In this document: positions 56,354 through 63,311 of the stretch, one piece after another | Position numbering within the stretch: position 1 is the stretch's first letter | How the letters are laid out: each line of letters starts with the position of its first letter | NCBI RefSeq assembly: GCF_014191985.1 | Contig: NZ_JACHXI010000011.1 | Span: forward strand, 53,703-117,702 | Length of the DNA: 64,000 nucleotides | Direction of reading: 5' to 3' | From: Azomonas macrocytogenes | Lineage (GTDB): Bacteria > Pseudomonadota > Gammaproteobacteria > Pseudomonadales > Pseudomonadaceae | Made by a program: the position numbers and the translations under genes | Notes under the pieces: generated by a model | Told to the model about the DNA's origin: nothing | Databases searched by the model: none | The model's input: the letters and a program-made list of their open reading frames with translations, nothing else

Positions 56354-57739
56354 ATGGCTCAGCCAACTACTTTCAATCGTGCTCTGGTCAAAAAATATGA
56401 CCGCTCTGGGCCTCGTTACACGTCTTATCCAACTGCGCCCCAGTTCCATCAAGACTTCACAGCTGAACACTACCGTCAAGTTGCCCTCGCGAGTAATCGC
56501 CAGGAAGCAGTAAAACCTTTGTCGATCTATATCCATATCCCCTTTTGCAAAAGCCTTTGCTATTACTGTGCCTGCAATAAGATCGTTACCCCAAAAACCG
56601 AGCGGGCGGCGGAATATTTAGACTACCTGAAACGCGAAATAAACTTACAAGCTGAACTCTTTGATCGGACGCGAAAGTTGACCCAGCTTCACCTTGGCGG
56701 TGGAACTCCAACTTATCTCGATCAGAAGCAACTTACCGAACTTATGGAGTCATTGCGCCAAGCCTTCAATATGGATGAAAGCGACAATCATGAGTTCTCG
56801 CTGGAGGTAGATCCACGTACCGTTACCCCATCACAAATTCATGATCTGCGTGCACTCGGCTTCAATCGCCTTAGTTTTGGGGTTCAGGATTTCGACGACA
56901 AAGTGCAAGCGGTCGTCAACCGCGTACAGAGCGAAGAGCAAATCCGCACATTAGTCCTGGCCGCGCGCGAAGCGCGCTTCAAATCAGTCAGTGTCGATCT
57001 CATCTACGGCCTGCCACTACAAACCGAAGCAAGTTTTGCCGTCACGCTGGACAAACTCATCGGTATGCGTCCGGATCGCATCGCTGCCTATAGCTATGCC
57101 CACCTCCCCCATATGGTTCGAGCCCAGCGTTTGATTCGCCCAGAAGACATGCCTCCGCCGGAACGCAAGCTGGAGCTACTTGAACTGACCATCAACCGCC
57201 TGACCGAAGCTGGCTATATCTATATCGGCATGGATCATTTTTCTCTGCCCGAAGATGAACTGGCCCTGGCACGCGAAAACGGAACCTTGCACCGTAATTT
57301 CCAGGGTTATTCCACTCATGCCGATTGTGATCTCATTGGTCTGGGGGTTTCTTCTATTGGCAAGGTCGATGAGAGCTACAGCCAGAATCTCAAGGAACTC
57401 GCTGATTACTACGCCTCCCTGGATATAGGACGCCTACCAATTCATCGTGGGTACCTGCTGACGACCGATGACCGTTTGCGGCGGGACGTAATCATTTCCC
57501 TCATGTGTCACGGCCGGATCGATTTCCGTGAAATCGAAGATCGATATGGCATCTCGTTCCAGGATTATTTCGCCGATAGCCTGGGCAAACTGGACGAAAC
57601 AATCAACGATGGCCTGCTGGAATACCGTGACAATAGCCTCATCCTGCGTCCCCAAGGACAGCTGATGATGCGCAACATCGCCATGGCTTTCGATGCCTAT
57701 CTCGACGAGCAACACGGACGCTTTTCCAGAACAGTATAA
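56354..57739 (+). CDS. hemN: oxygen-independent coproporphyrinogen III oxidase, 461 aa
   Basis: A radical SAM enzyme that converts coproporphyrinogen III to protoporphyrinogen IX without oxygen. The cluster motif is CKSLCYYCAC (CX3CX2CXC, the extra Cys typical of HemN) and GGGTPTYL is the SAM-contact loop. The length and C-terminal HemN domain (LPEDELALARENG, GISFQDYF) fit true HemN rather than HemW. ATG 56354 is chosen. The frame is open upstream from 56246. Confidence 0.96.
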   Translation: MAQPTTFNRALVKKYDRSGPRYTSYPTAPQFHQDFTAEHYRQVALASNRQEAVKPLSIYIHIPFCKSLCYYCACNKIVTPKTERAAEYLDYLKREINLQAELFDRTRKLTQLHLGGGTPTYLDQKQLTELMESLRQAFNMDESDNHEFSLEVDPRTVTPSQIHDLRALGFNRLSFGVQDFDDKVQAVVNRVQSEEQIRTLVLAAREARFKSVSVDLIYGLPLQTEASFAVTLDKLIGMRPDRIAAYSYAHLPHMVRAQRLIRPEDMPPPERKLELLELTINRLTEAGYIYIGMDHFSLPEDELALARENGTLHRNFQGYSTHADCDLIGLGVSSIGKVDESYSQNLKELADYYASLDIGRLPIHRGYLLTTDDRLRRDVIISLMCHGRIDFREIEDRYGISFQDYFADSLGKLDETINDGLLEYRDNSLILRPQGQLMMRNIAMAFDAYLDEQHGRFSRTV

Positions 57740-57839
57740 AAGCCTATTGCAGGTTGCACGTATCCGGGCGGATCGCTATAGTCCTGCCCGCTACGATCAG
57801 CCTTTAGGCAAATATTTAAAACCATCCTTTCTTCACCAT

Positions 57840-57880
57840 GCCCGGATGGCGAAACAGGTAGACGCAAGGGACTTAAAATC
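57840..57880 (+). pseudogene. 5' half of an intronless tRNA-Leu(UAA) (relic)
   Basis: Bases 57840-57880 read as a tRNA-Leu from the acceptor strand GCCCGGA through the D arm to AAGGGACTTAAAATC, i.e. an uninterrupted UAA anticodon loop. Then the tRNA sequence stops: the right stem of the anticodon arm, variable arm, T arm and CCA are missing. Relative to the intact gene's 5' exon it differs at about six of 35 positions, so it is not a fresh duplicate. Downstream AAGTCCTTT can pair with AAGGGACTT, giving a terminator-like hairpin. Confidence 0.65.
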
Positions 57881-58042
57881 TGTTTTGTCAAGTCCTTTCT
57901 GCTAGAACTACCGAGCCAGAAGGTCAATAGTGACAACGGTTTGCGGGCATCCGAGCTGTAGCTTTGCAGCTAGGCTTGACGGCCAGGGGCCAGCTAGGCG
58001 CCAGTAGATGGAGGTAGGTGTTTTCAGTGCGTTGAGCACTAC

Positions 58043-58359
58043 GCCCGAGTGGTGAAATCGGTAGACACAAGGGACTTGAACAATTTGAGCCTTCGGGGGG
58101 AAACGCCCGAAGTGAAGCCCGTCAAAGTCGGCGAACGCCCTGGATGCTTTTGCATCCGAGCCAACGCCGAGCCAAGCCCAAGCTACAGCTTGGGAAGGTG
58201 TAGAGAGCAGACGGCGGGCACCTACGGCCGCAAGGCTATGGTGAAGGCGTGCTCCAGACCACGAACGCCCTGCGTTGAGCAGGGCGGCGGCGAAAGTCGA
58301 AGTGGTAAGAAAATCCCTCGCCGAAAGGCGTGCCGGTTCGATTCCGGCCTCGGGCACCA
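58043..58359 (+). tRNA. tRNA-Leu(UAA) interrupted by a group I intron
   Basis: Exon 1 is 58043-58077 and exon 2 is 58310-58359. Joined, they form an 85-nt class II tRNA: acceptor stem GCCCGAG/CTCGGGC (7 perfect pairs), discriminator A, encoded CCA, T arm GCCGG-TTCGATT-CCGGC, long variable arm CGCC-GAAA-GGCG, and anticodon arm AGGGA-CTTAAAA-TCCCT, whose loop gives anticodon UAA. Unspliced, no leucine anticodon exists, so function requires the intron to leave. It is the only complete tRNA in the window. A terminator follows at 58367-58396 and an ICE end abuts its 3' side. Confidence 0.9.
58078..58309 (+). ncRNA. group I intron (IC3-like) within tRNA-Leu(UAA), 232 nt
   Basis: The intron sits between U34 and A35 of the anticodon. 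P1 pairs exon CUU with GAG at 58087-58089, giving the required U-G at the 5' splice site. P2 is CTTCGGG/CCCGAAG (58091-58112). P3 is GCCCG 58117-58121 with CGGGC 58215-58219. P4 is CGGCG 58129-58133 with CGCCG 58165-58169. P5 is GGATGC/GCATCC. P6 is CCCAAGC/GCTTGGG. P7 is GAGCA 58205-58209 with TGCTC 58250-58254. A P9-region hairpin is GCCCTGC/GCAGGGC, plus a GAAA tetraloop. The last base is G. Order and joining segments match the Azoarcus tRNA-Ile and cyanobacterial tRNA-Leu introns as I recall them. No ORF. Confidence 0.9.
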
Positions 58360-58366
58360 ATCCAGA

Positions 58367-58396
58367 GCCGCCCCTGTTCACGCAGGGGCGGCTTTT
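58367..58396 (+). terminator. rho-independent terminator after tRNA-Leu
   Basis: GCCGCCCCTG (58367-58376) pairs perfectly with CAGGGGCGGC (58383-58392), six-base loop, then TTTT. It stops the rightward tRNA transcript and overlaps the last codons of the leftward DUF2274 gene at the ICE boundary. Confidence 0.88.
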
Positions 58397-58620
58397 CCGT
58401 TCTTGGGCTGTGTGCGCTTGAATCCCCGATCCCCCGCCATGAACGCCTCCAGCATGTGCGGAATCAACTTCTCTGCATCGACCGCCTCGCCATACGCCTG
58501 CGCGTGCAGCGCGGCGTAGCGGTCGAGGTCGGCTTTCAGGCTGGCCGGGCAGGCAAAGGTCAGCTTGACGTTCTCGGTCTTGGGCAGCGGCCCGAGCCGC
58601 AGCTTCTTGGTCGCGCTCAT
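58378..58620 (-). CDS. DUF2274 protein, 80 aa
   Basis: A small basic ribbon-helix-helix-like protein (LPKTENVKLTFACPASLKAD) of the DUF2274 family, nearly always the gene after trbI in ICEs. Possibly a DNA-binding regulator of transfer. Its ATG overlaps the trbI stop (ATGA), and its stop falls in the tRNA terminator hairpin. Confidence 0.87.
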   Translation of the reverse strand: MSATKKLRLGPLPKTENVKLTFACPASLKADLDRYAALHAQAYGEAVDAEKLIPHMLEAFMAGDRGFKRTQPKNGKAAPA

Positions 58621-59888
58621 TGCGAAGCTCCCCGATTGAAGAACAGCGGCTGGTAGGGCCGCAGCACTAGATCCCGGTTGACGATGATCCGCACCGGCAG
58701 GCCCGGCCGCTCGGTCAGCGTCGGCTGGATGTTCATGTTGCGCCGGGTGATCTCCTGGCCGACCTGATTGATGCTGTCCTGTGCGCTGTCACGCCCGGCG
58801 ATGACGATGCGGTTGCCGTCCTGCCGATTCTCCGGTGCGGCCAGTTCGGCGCTGACGCCCAGCAACGTCGTCAGCACTGCGCCGGCGACGATGCGCTTCC
58901 AATGCCAGTCCACGTCATCTTCCAGGCCCGAGTAGCCCGCAGGATCTGTGCCCACAAGGTTGTCTAGTGTCAGCGATGACGTGTCCGGCAGGATGATGCG
59001 ATTCCACACCACCTGCACGCGGCTCTGCCCGTAGCTGACTTGGCTGTTGTATTTGCCCAAGATGCGCGATCCCTGCGGGATCAGCAGGAACTTGCCGGTG
59101 GCCGTGTCATAGACCGGCTCCGTGACGGTGCCGATCACGTCGCCCGGTAAGTCCGACTTGATGCCCGTCACCAGCGCACCCGCGATCACCGTCCCGGCCA
59201 TCACCTGATATGGCGATGTCGGCAGCGCCAGGTTGCCGGAATTGCGGGTTTCCGTAGAACCGGCTTTCAGGAACGCCTCTTTCTGGTCTTGCCGGTTTTG
59301 CACGGCGGTTGGGTCGGCAGGCTGGGCCGCCGTCGAGGCCGGCCCTGCGGCAAGCGGGTCGAAGGCCGCGAGCGCGCTGGCACCACCGGCACCCGGCGCC
59401 GCTTGCGCCACCGTGGCGGTCGCCTCGCCTTGGCCGCCCGAGCGGAAGAACACCGACGAAGCCGCAGCGGCTTCCGCCTCCTTGCGCAAGGCGTCGTTGG
59501 GATCGTGGCCAGGGGCTGCGTAGGCGGCCACGGCCGGCTGCTGTGAGTTCACGATGGCCGGGCCGAGGTCGCCCGGCAGCGGCGGCCCCAGCTCCGGCAC
59601 TTTCGGCGGCAGCTTCGAGTAGTCCGAAGGCAGGCCGTCCAGCCCTTCGGACTTCGAGACGCGATCGACGTTGTAAAGCTCGGTCTGTTCGCTGGCTCCG
59701 CGCCGCTGCGGTTGCAGCGACCAGATCGTGGCCCCGAGCACGGCGACCGACAGGCCGCCTACGAGGATGGCCAGCGTGCGCCGGTTCAGGCGCGTGACCG
59801 GGCGCGGCTGGGCGCGCAGCGTCACCGCCTCGGGCGCGACCTTGCCCGCCTGCGGCGTGGCGAGGTCGGGGGTGTCGTCCTGGCTCAT
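58617..59888 (-). CDS. trbI: conjugal transfer protein TrbI (VirB10-like), 423 aa
   Basis: TrbI spans the envelope in the type IV secretion channel. A short cytosolic N-terminus and one membrane helix (TLAILVGGLSVAVLGATIW) are followed by an Ala/Pro-rich periplasmic linker and a conserved C-terminal VirB10 domain (PYQVMAGTVIAGALVTGIKS, LLIPQGSRILGKYNSQVSYG). Length is normal. AGGA precedes the ATG. It is coupled to DUF2274. Confidence 0.94.
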   Translation of the reverse strand: MSQDDTPDLATPQAGKVAPEAVTLRAQPRPVTRLNRRTLAILVGGLSVAVLGATIWSLQPQRRGASEQTELYNVDRVSKSEGLDGLPSDYSKLPPKVPELGPPLPGDLGPAIVNSQQPAVAAYAAPGHDPNDALRKEAEAAAASSVFFRSGGQGEATATVAQAAPGAGGASALAAFDPLAAGPASTAAQPADPTAVQNRQDQKEAFLKAGSTETRNSGNLALPTSPYQVMAGTVIAGALVTGIKSDLPGDVIGTVTEPVYDTATGKFLLIPQGSRILGKYNSQVSYGQSRVQVVWNRIILPDTSSLTLDNLVGTDPAGYSGLEDDVDWHWKRIVAGAVLTTLLGVSAELAAPENRQDGNRIVIAGRDSAQDSINQVGQEITRRNMNIQPTLTERPGLPVRIIVNRDLVLRPYQPLFFNRGASQ

Positions 59889-59890
59889 GG

Positions 59891-60883
59891 TCAGTTCCTC
59901 CGCGCAACGCCGTCCGTGCGCTCAATCCGCACCACGTCGCCCTTGTCACCGCCCAGGCGCAGTTCGGCCGCGCCGAACAGCCGATCCACGATGTAATACG
60001 GCGAGCGGAAGCGGTAATTGACCAGTTGCCCGCCGCCTTCCGGCCCGATCACGAACAGCGGCGGCAGCTCGCCTTGCGCGATGCCGGCGGGGAACTGGAT
60101 ATAGACCTTCTGCCCGTCGTCGAACGCGCGCAGCGGCTTCCACGGCGGGTTGCTGCCGCTGACCGCGTAGCGGAAGCGCAGGTTCTCCAGCGACAAGCCG
60201 GAATCCACCGGCGCGGCGGCGCTGGCCGCCTGTGCCTGGCGCTGCAAGGCCAGCATCCGGTCGCGCGGATACTCCCAAGAAGCCGATGCCATCCACGTCT
60301 TTTCCGTCGAAGCCAGCTCCAGCAGGTATGTCCTGCGATTGGTGGTGATGACGAGATTGGTCTTGAGGCCCGAGCGGATCGGCTTGACCAGCACGTTCAC
60401 GCGCAGGTCGGCACCGCTACCGCTCGATGTGTCGCCCACGATCCAGCGCACGGTATCGCCAGCGGCCACCGTTACCAGTTCCTCGCCCGGCTGGAGCGAA
60501 ACCACGGTCACGCGGCCCACGGCCGCATAGACCTGATAGAGCGCGCCATCCGTGAAAGGCCACACCTGAATCGCGTTGACGTAGCCCTCGCGCGTGGGCG
60601 CGACGCGGGCCTCGGCATTGGCGCGCGAGACACGCACCTTCTCGTCTGCCGGCTCCGGCGTGGGCTTGGCGTCATCGGCTTCGGGCAACGGCTTCAACTG
60701 CGCCGGCATCGGTAGCACCTCGGGCACAGCCACCACTTCCACAGGCGCGGGTAGTTCAGGCAGCGGCTGGGCCTGCACCGGCTCATCAAGCGAAATCACG
60801 GGCGGCGGCTTGCCCTGCGTGGCGCAGCCCGCCAGGGCCGCAAGCGTCAGCACGGAAACGTAAATACGGAAAGACAGGTTCAT
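59891..60883 (-). CDS. trbG: conjugal transfer protein TrbG (VirB9-like), 330 aa
   Basis: This outer-membrane-associated core component has a lipoprotein signal (LTLAALAGCATQ), a Pro/Glu-rich linker, and a VirB9/CagX domain (VYAAVGRVTVVSLQPGEELV, TNLVITTNRRTYLLEL). I chose ATG 60883, which overlaps the trbF stop (ATGA). The frame continues upstream to 61015. With TrbI and TrbF it builds the T4SS core. Confidence 0.93.
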   Translation of the reverse strand: MNLSFRIYVSVLTLAALAGCATQGKPPPVISLDEPVQAQPLPELPAPVEVVAVPEVLPMPAQLKPLPEADDAKPTPEPADEKVRVSRANAEARVAPTREGYVNAIQVWPFTDGALYQVYAAVGRVTVVSLQPGEELVTVAAGDTVRWIVGDTSSGSGADLRVNVLVKPIRSGLKTNLVITTNRRTYLLELASTEKTWMASASWEYPRDRMLALQRQAQAASAAAPVDSGLSLENLRFRYAVSGSNPPWKPLRAFDDGQKVYIQFPAGIAQGELPPLFVIGPEGGGQLVNYRFRSPYYIVDRLFGAAELRLGGDKGDVVRIERTDGVARRN

Positions 60884-61584
60884 GGTTTGGCTCCTTCGGA
60901 AGAATCCAACTCGCGGCTCCACGACAAGCCGTTGACGTAGATGCCCAGGGGGTTCTTGCGCAGGCGTTCTTCGGTGCGCGGCGGTTGGAGCACGATGGAC
61001 ACCACGGCCGTCCACCGTTCCAGCCCGGCCGTGGCGCCATTGACGTACCGGCGTTCCGTCCAGCGCACGTTGAAAGACGTGTCGCTAGCGCGCACGACGC
61101 TCGTGATCTGCACCGTCACCGACTCCTTGCCGATACGCGCGAACGGGTCGTTCACGCGCGCGTAGTCGTTGAGCACGGCCGCGCCCTTGTCGGTCGTGTA
61201 GTCGTAGGCGTCGAGCCAGTTCTGGCGGACAACGATGGGGTCGATGGACAGCGAGCGCACCAGGCCGATGAAGCGGCCTAGGTGGTACGCGGTCTGTGCA
61301 TCGCTGGGCCGGTACGGCGTGGCGGCTTCGCCCACGGCGCGCACCTGGCCTGCGTTGTCCACCTCCACCACGTAGGGCGTCACGATGGACTGCGCCGAGC
61401 GCCACACCAGGCCGCCGGCCATCAGCAGCGCGAGCGTCAGGCAGCCGAAGGCCATCAGCCGCCAGTTCTTCGCCTGCACGCGCGGCGTGCCGATACGGTC
61501 GTCCCACACCTGGCCGGCAGCTTGATACGGCGTGGCAGGCTGCGGCGTGTCGGCATAGCGCACCTGCGGTTTCTTGAATCGCAT
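60880..61584 (-). CDS. trbF: conjugal transfer protein TrbF (VirB8-like), 234 aa
   Basis: An inner-membrane assembly factor: short cytosolic start with RYADTPQPATPYQAAGQVWDDR, one membrane helix (LMAFGCLTLALLMAGGLVWR), and the VirB8-like periplasmic domain (YHLGRFIGLVRSLSIDPIVV, FNVRWTERRYVNG). Length normal. Coupled to trbG. Confidence 0.94.
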   Translation of the reverse strand: MRFKKPQVRYADTPQPATPYQAAGQVWDDRIGTPRVQAKNWRLMAFGCLTLALLMAGGLVWRSAQSIVTPYVVEVDNAGQVRAVGEAATPYRPSDAQTAYHLGRFIGLVRSLSIDPIVVRQNWLDAYDYTTDKGAAVLNDYARVNDPFARIGKESVTVQITSVVRASDTSFNVRWTERRYVNGATAGLERWTAVVSIVLQPPRTEERLRKNPLGIYVNGLSWSRELDSSEGAKP

Positions 61585-61596
61585 GGTCAGTTCTCC

Positions 61597-62982
61597 TTAT
61601 GAATCGGAATCGCGCAGGCTCGGGCCTTGCCCGGAGCCGCCGCCATCGCCACCGCGCAAGGCGTGGGCGGTAGTAGTCGCGGCATGGGTGAGTTGCTGGC
61701 GGCGATGCAGGCGCTTGGCCCAAGCGGGCTGTTCCTGCGTCTGCGCGGTGGCGGTGCCGGATGCGGCCTCGCCTGCGGCACCCTGACCGGATGCCGCGCC
61801 TGCGCCACTATCGGCCGCAGCGCCATTCCAGCCAGCGCGGAAGGGAGCAGCCATGCGTTGCCCGGCTGCGGAGGCGCGAGATGCAGCGCCTCGCCCGGCT
61901 GCCTGCGCGCCTGTCTTGGCGACGTTGCCCAAGCCCGCCATTGCGCCTTTCGCACCACCGCCTGCGGCGGCGGAGCCGGCCTGGAACGCCGATTTCGCAC
62001 TGCCAGCCGCCGACGTGGCCGCACGCGCACCAGCGCCAGCCAGCTTGGCGGCAGCCGGTGCCATGCGCGCGCCAGCGGCTACCGCGCTGCCTACACCCGT
62101 GGCGGCGGCACCGACGGCCACCGCCGTCCCGGCTGCGCCGATAGCCGCGCCCGCCATTGCGCCCGCGCCGAGCTGCGGCGCACCGGACACAAGGCCCGTG
62201 GCGATGCCAGGGCCGAAGATCCCCAGCGCCAGCAAGGTGAGCGAGGCCAGCATGATGACCAGTGCATGGTCGATGGACGGCTCATCGGGATGGACTTGGA
62301 ACTGAGTGAACAGGCCCGAGCCGATACCGACGATCACGGCCAGCACCAGCACCTTGACGCCGGAGGCAACCACGTTGCCCAAGACTTTTTCGGCCAGGAA
62401 CGAAGTCTTGTTCCAGAGCGCGAACGGCACCAGCACGAAGCCCGCGAGCGTGGTTAGCTTGAACTCGATGAGCGTGATGAAAAGCTGGATCGCCAGCACG
62501 AAGAAGCACAGCACTACGACCAGCCAGGCGAGGAACAGCACCAAGATGGCATCGAGGTTCAAGAACACCTCGGGAAATCCCATCATGTCGTCCATCTGGA
62601 GGAAGATCGGCCCGCCCGCGTCAAGGCCGGTTTTTGCCAACCGGCCCGGCTGCAAGAAGTTCTCCATCGTGATGGCCGAGCCGGTGGCGGTGATGCCCAA
62701 TCCCGCGAACGAGCGGAAGACGATGCTCGCCAGCCAGTTGAAGTTATTGATGATGTAGGCGAAGGCACCGACGTACATCACCTTGCGCAGCAGCTTGGCG
62801 ATCACGTCCTCGCCCTGGCCGGTGGCGTGGCTCATGGCCCAATACAGCCCGGCGATCGTCATGTCGATAACGATCAGCGTGGCGGTGAGGAAGGCCACTT
62901 CGCCCCGCAGCAGCCCGAAACCCGAGTCGATGTAGGCGGCGAAGGTGCTGAGGAATTGGTCGATGATGGTCACGTCATTCAT
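61597..62982 (-). CDS. trbL: conjugal transfer protein TrbL (VirB6-like), 461 aa
   Basis: A polytopic inner-membrane channel component. The first 250 residues hold about six helices with the conserved FLQPGRLAKTGLDAGGPIF loop; the remainder is a long Ala/Gly-rich, low-complexity tail that is variable across ICEs. The ATG overlaps the trbK-alt stop (ATGA). Confidence 0.93.
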   Translation of the reverse strand: MNDVTIIDQFLSTFAAYIDSGFGLLRGEVAFLTATLIVIDMTIAGLYWAMSHATGQGEDVIAKLLRKVMYVGAFAYIINNFNWLASIVFRSFAGLGITATGSAITMENFLQPGRLAKTGLDAGGPIFLQMDDMMGFPEVFLNLDAILVLFLAWLVVVLCFFVLAIQLFITLIEFKLTTLAGFVLVPFALWNKTSFLAEKVLGNVVASGVKVLVLAVIVGIGSGLFTQFQVHPDEPSIDHALVIMLASLTLLALGIFGPGIATGLVSGAPQLGAGAMAGAAIGAAGTAVAVGAAATGVGSAVAAGARMAPAAAKLAGAGARAATSAAGSAKSAFQAGSAAAGGGAKGAMAGLGNVAKTGAQAAGRGAASRASAAGQRMAAPFRAGWNGAAADSGAGAASGQGAAGEAASGTATAQTQEQPAWAKRLHRRQQLTHAATTTAHALRGGDGGGSGQGPSLRDSDS

Positions 62983-63299
62983 GGCATGGCCTCCGGTTCG
63001 GGGGGCAGTGCCGGTGCCACGCCATCGGCCGGCTCATCGAAGCTCGGTGGGATCGGCGGCAGGTCGGCCAAGGTCTGGTATTCATCCGGCCCAGCCAGGC
63101 CGGAGAAGAAGCGCCGCCGGAAGGCTTCGGCGGCGGCGCGGCAAGCGTCCTCGCCCGTGGCCTGCCGGTCGGCCGCGCATTGCGCGCGCAATGTCTTGAG
63201 TCGCACGGGATCGGCGGCCAGGGCATCGGCATGGTGGTCGGTTGGCTGCTTGCCGCAAGCGGCCAGCAGCACGACACCAAGGGCGAGGACGCATCGCAT
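62979..63299 (-). CDS. putative entry-exclusion lipoprotein TrbK-alt, 106 aa
   Basis: A lipoprotein signal (MRCVLALGVVLLAACGK) with Cys15 is followed by DPVRLKTLRAQCAADRQATG, the typical TrbK-alt motif with an internal Cys, and a Pro/Glu tail. Position between trbJ and trbL is standard. Such proteins limit entry of a second copy of the same element. The function is assigned by family. Confidence 0.86.
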   Translation of the reverse strand: MRCVLALGVVLLAACGKQPTDHHADALAADPVRLKTLRAQCAADRQATGEDACRAAAEAFRRRFFSGLAGPDEYQTLADLPPIPPSFDEPADGVAPALPPEPEAMP

Positions 63300-63311
63300 G
63301 GCGGCCTCCCG

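Noticed and set aside
58049..58656. ORFs across the split tRNA and ICE border as a possible homing endonuclease
   Set aside because: The frames run through tRNA exons and intron helices and carry no LAGLIDADG, GIY-YIG or HNH motif. The intron is too short for an endonuclease gene.
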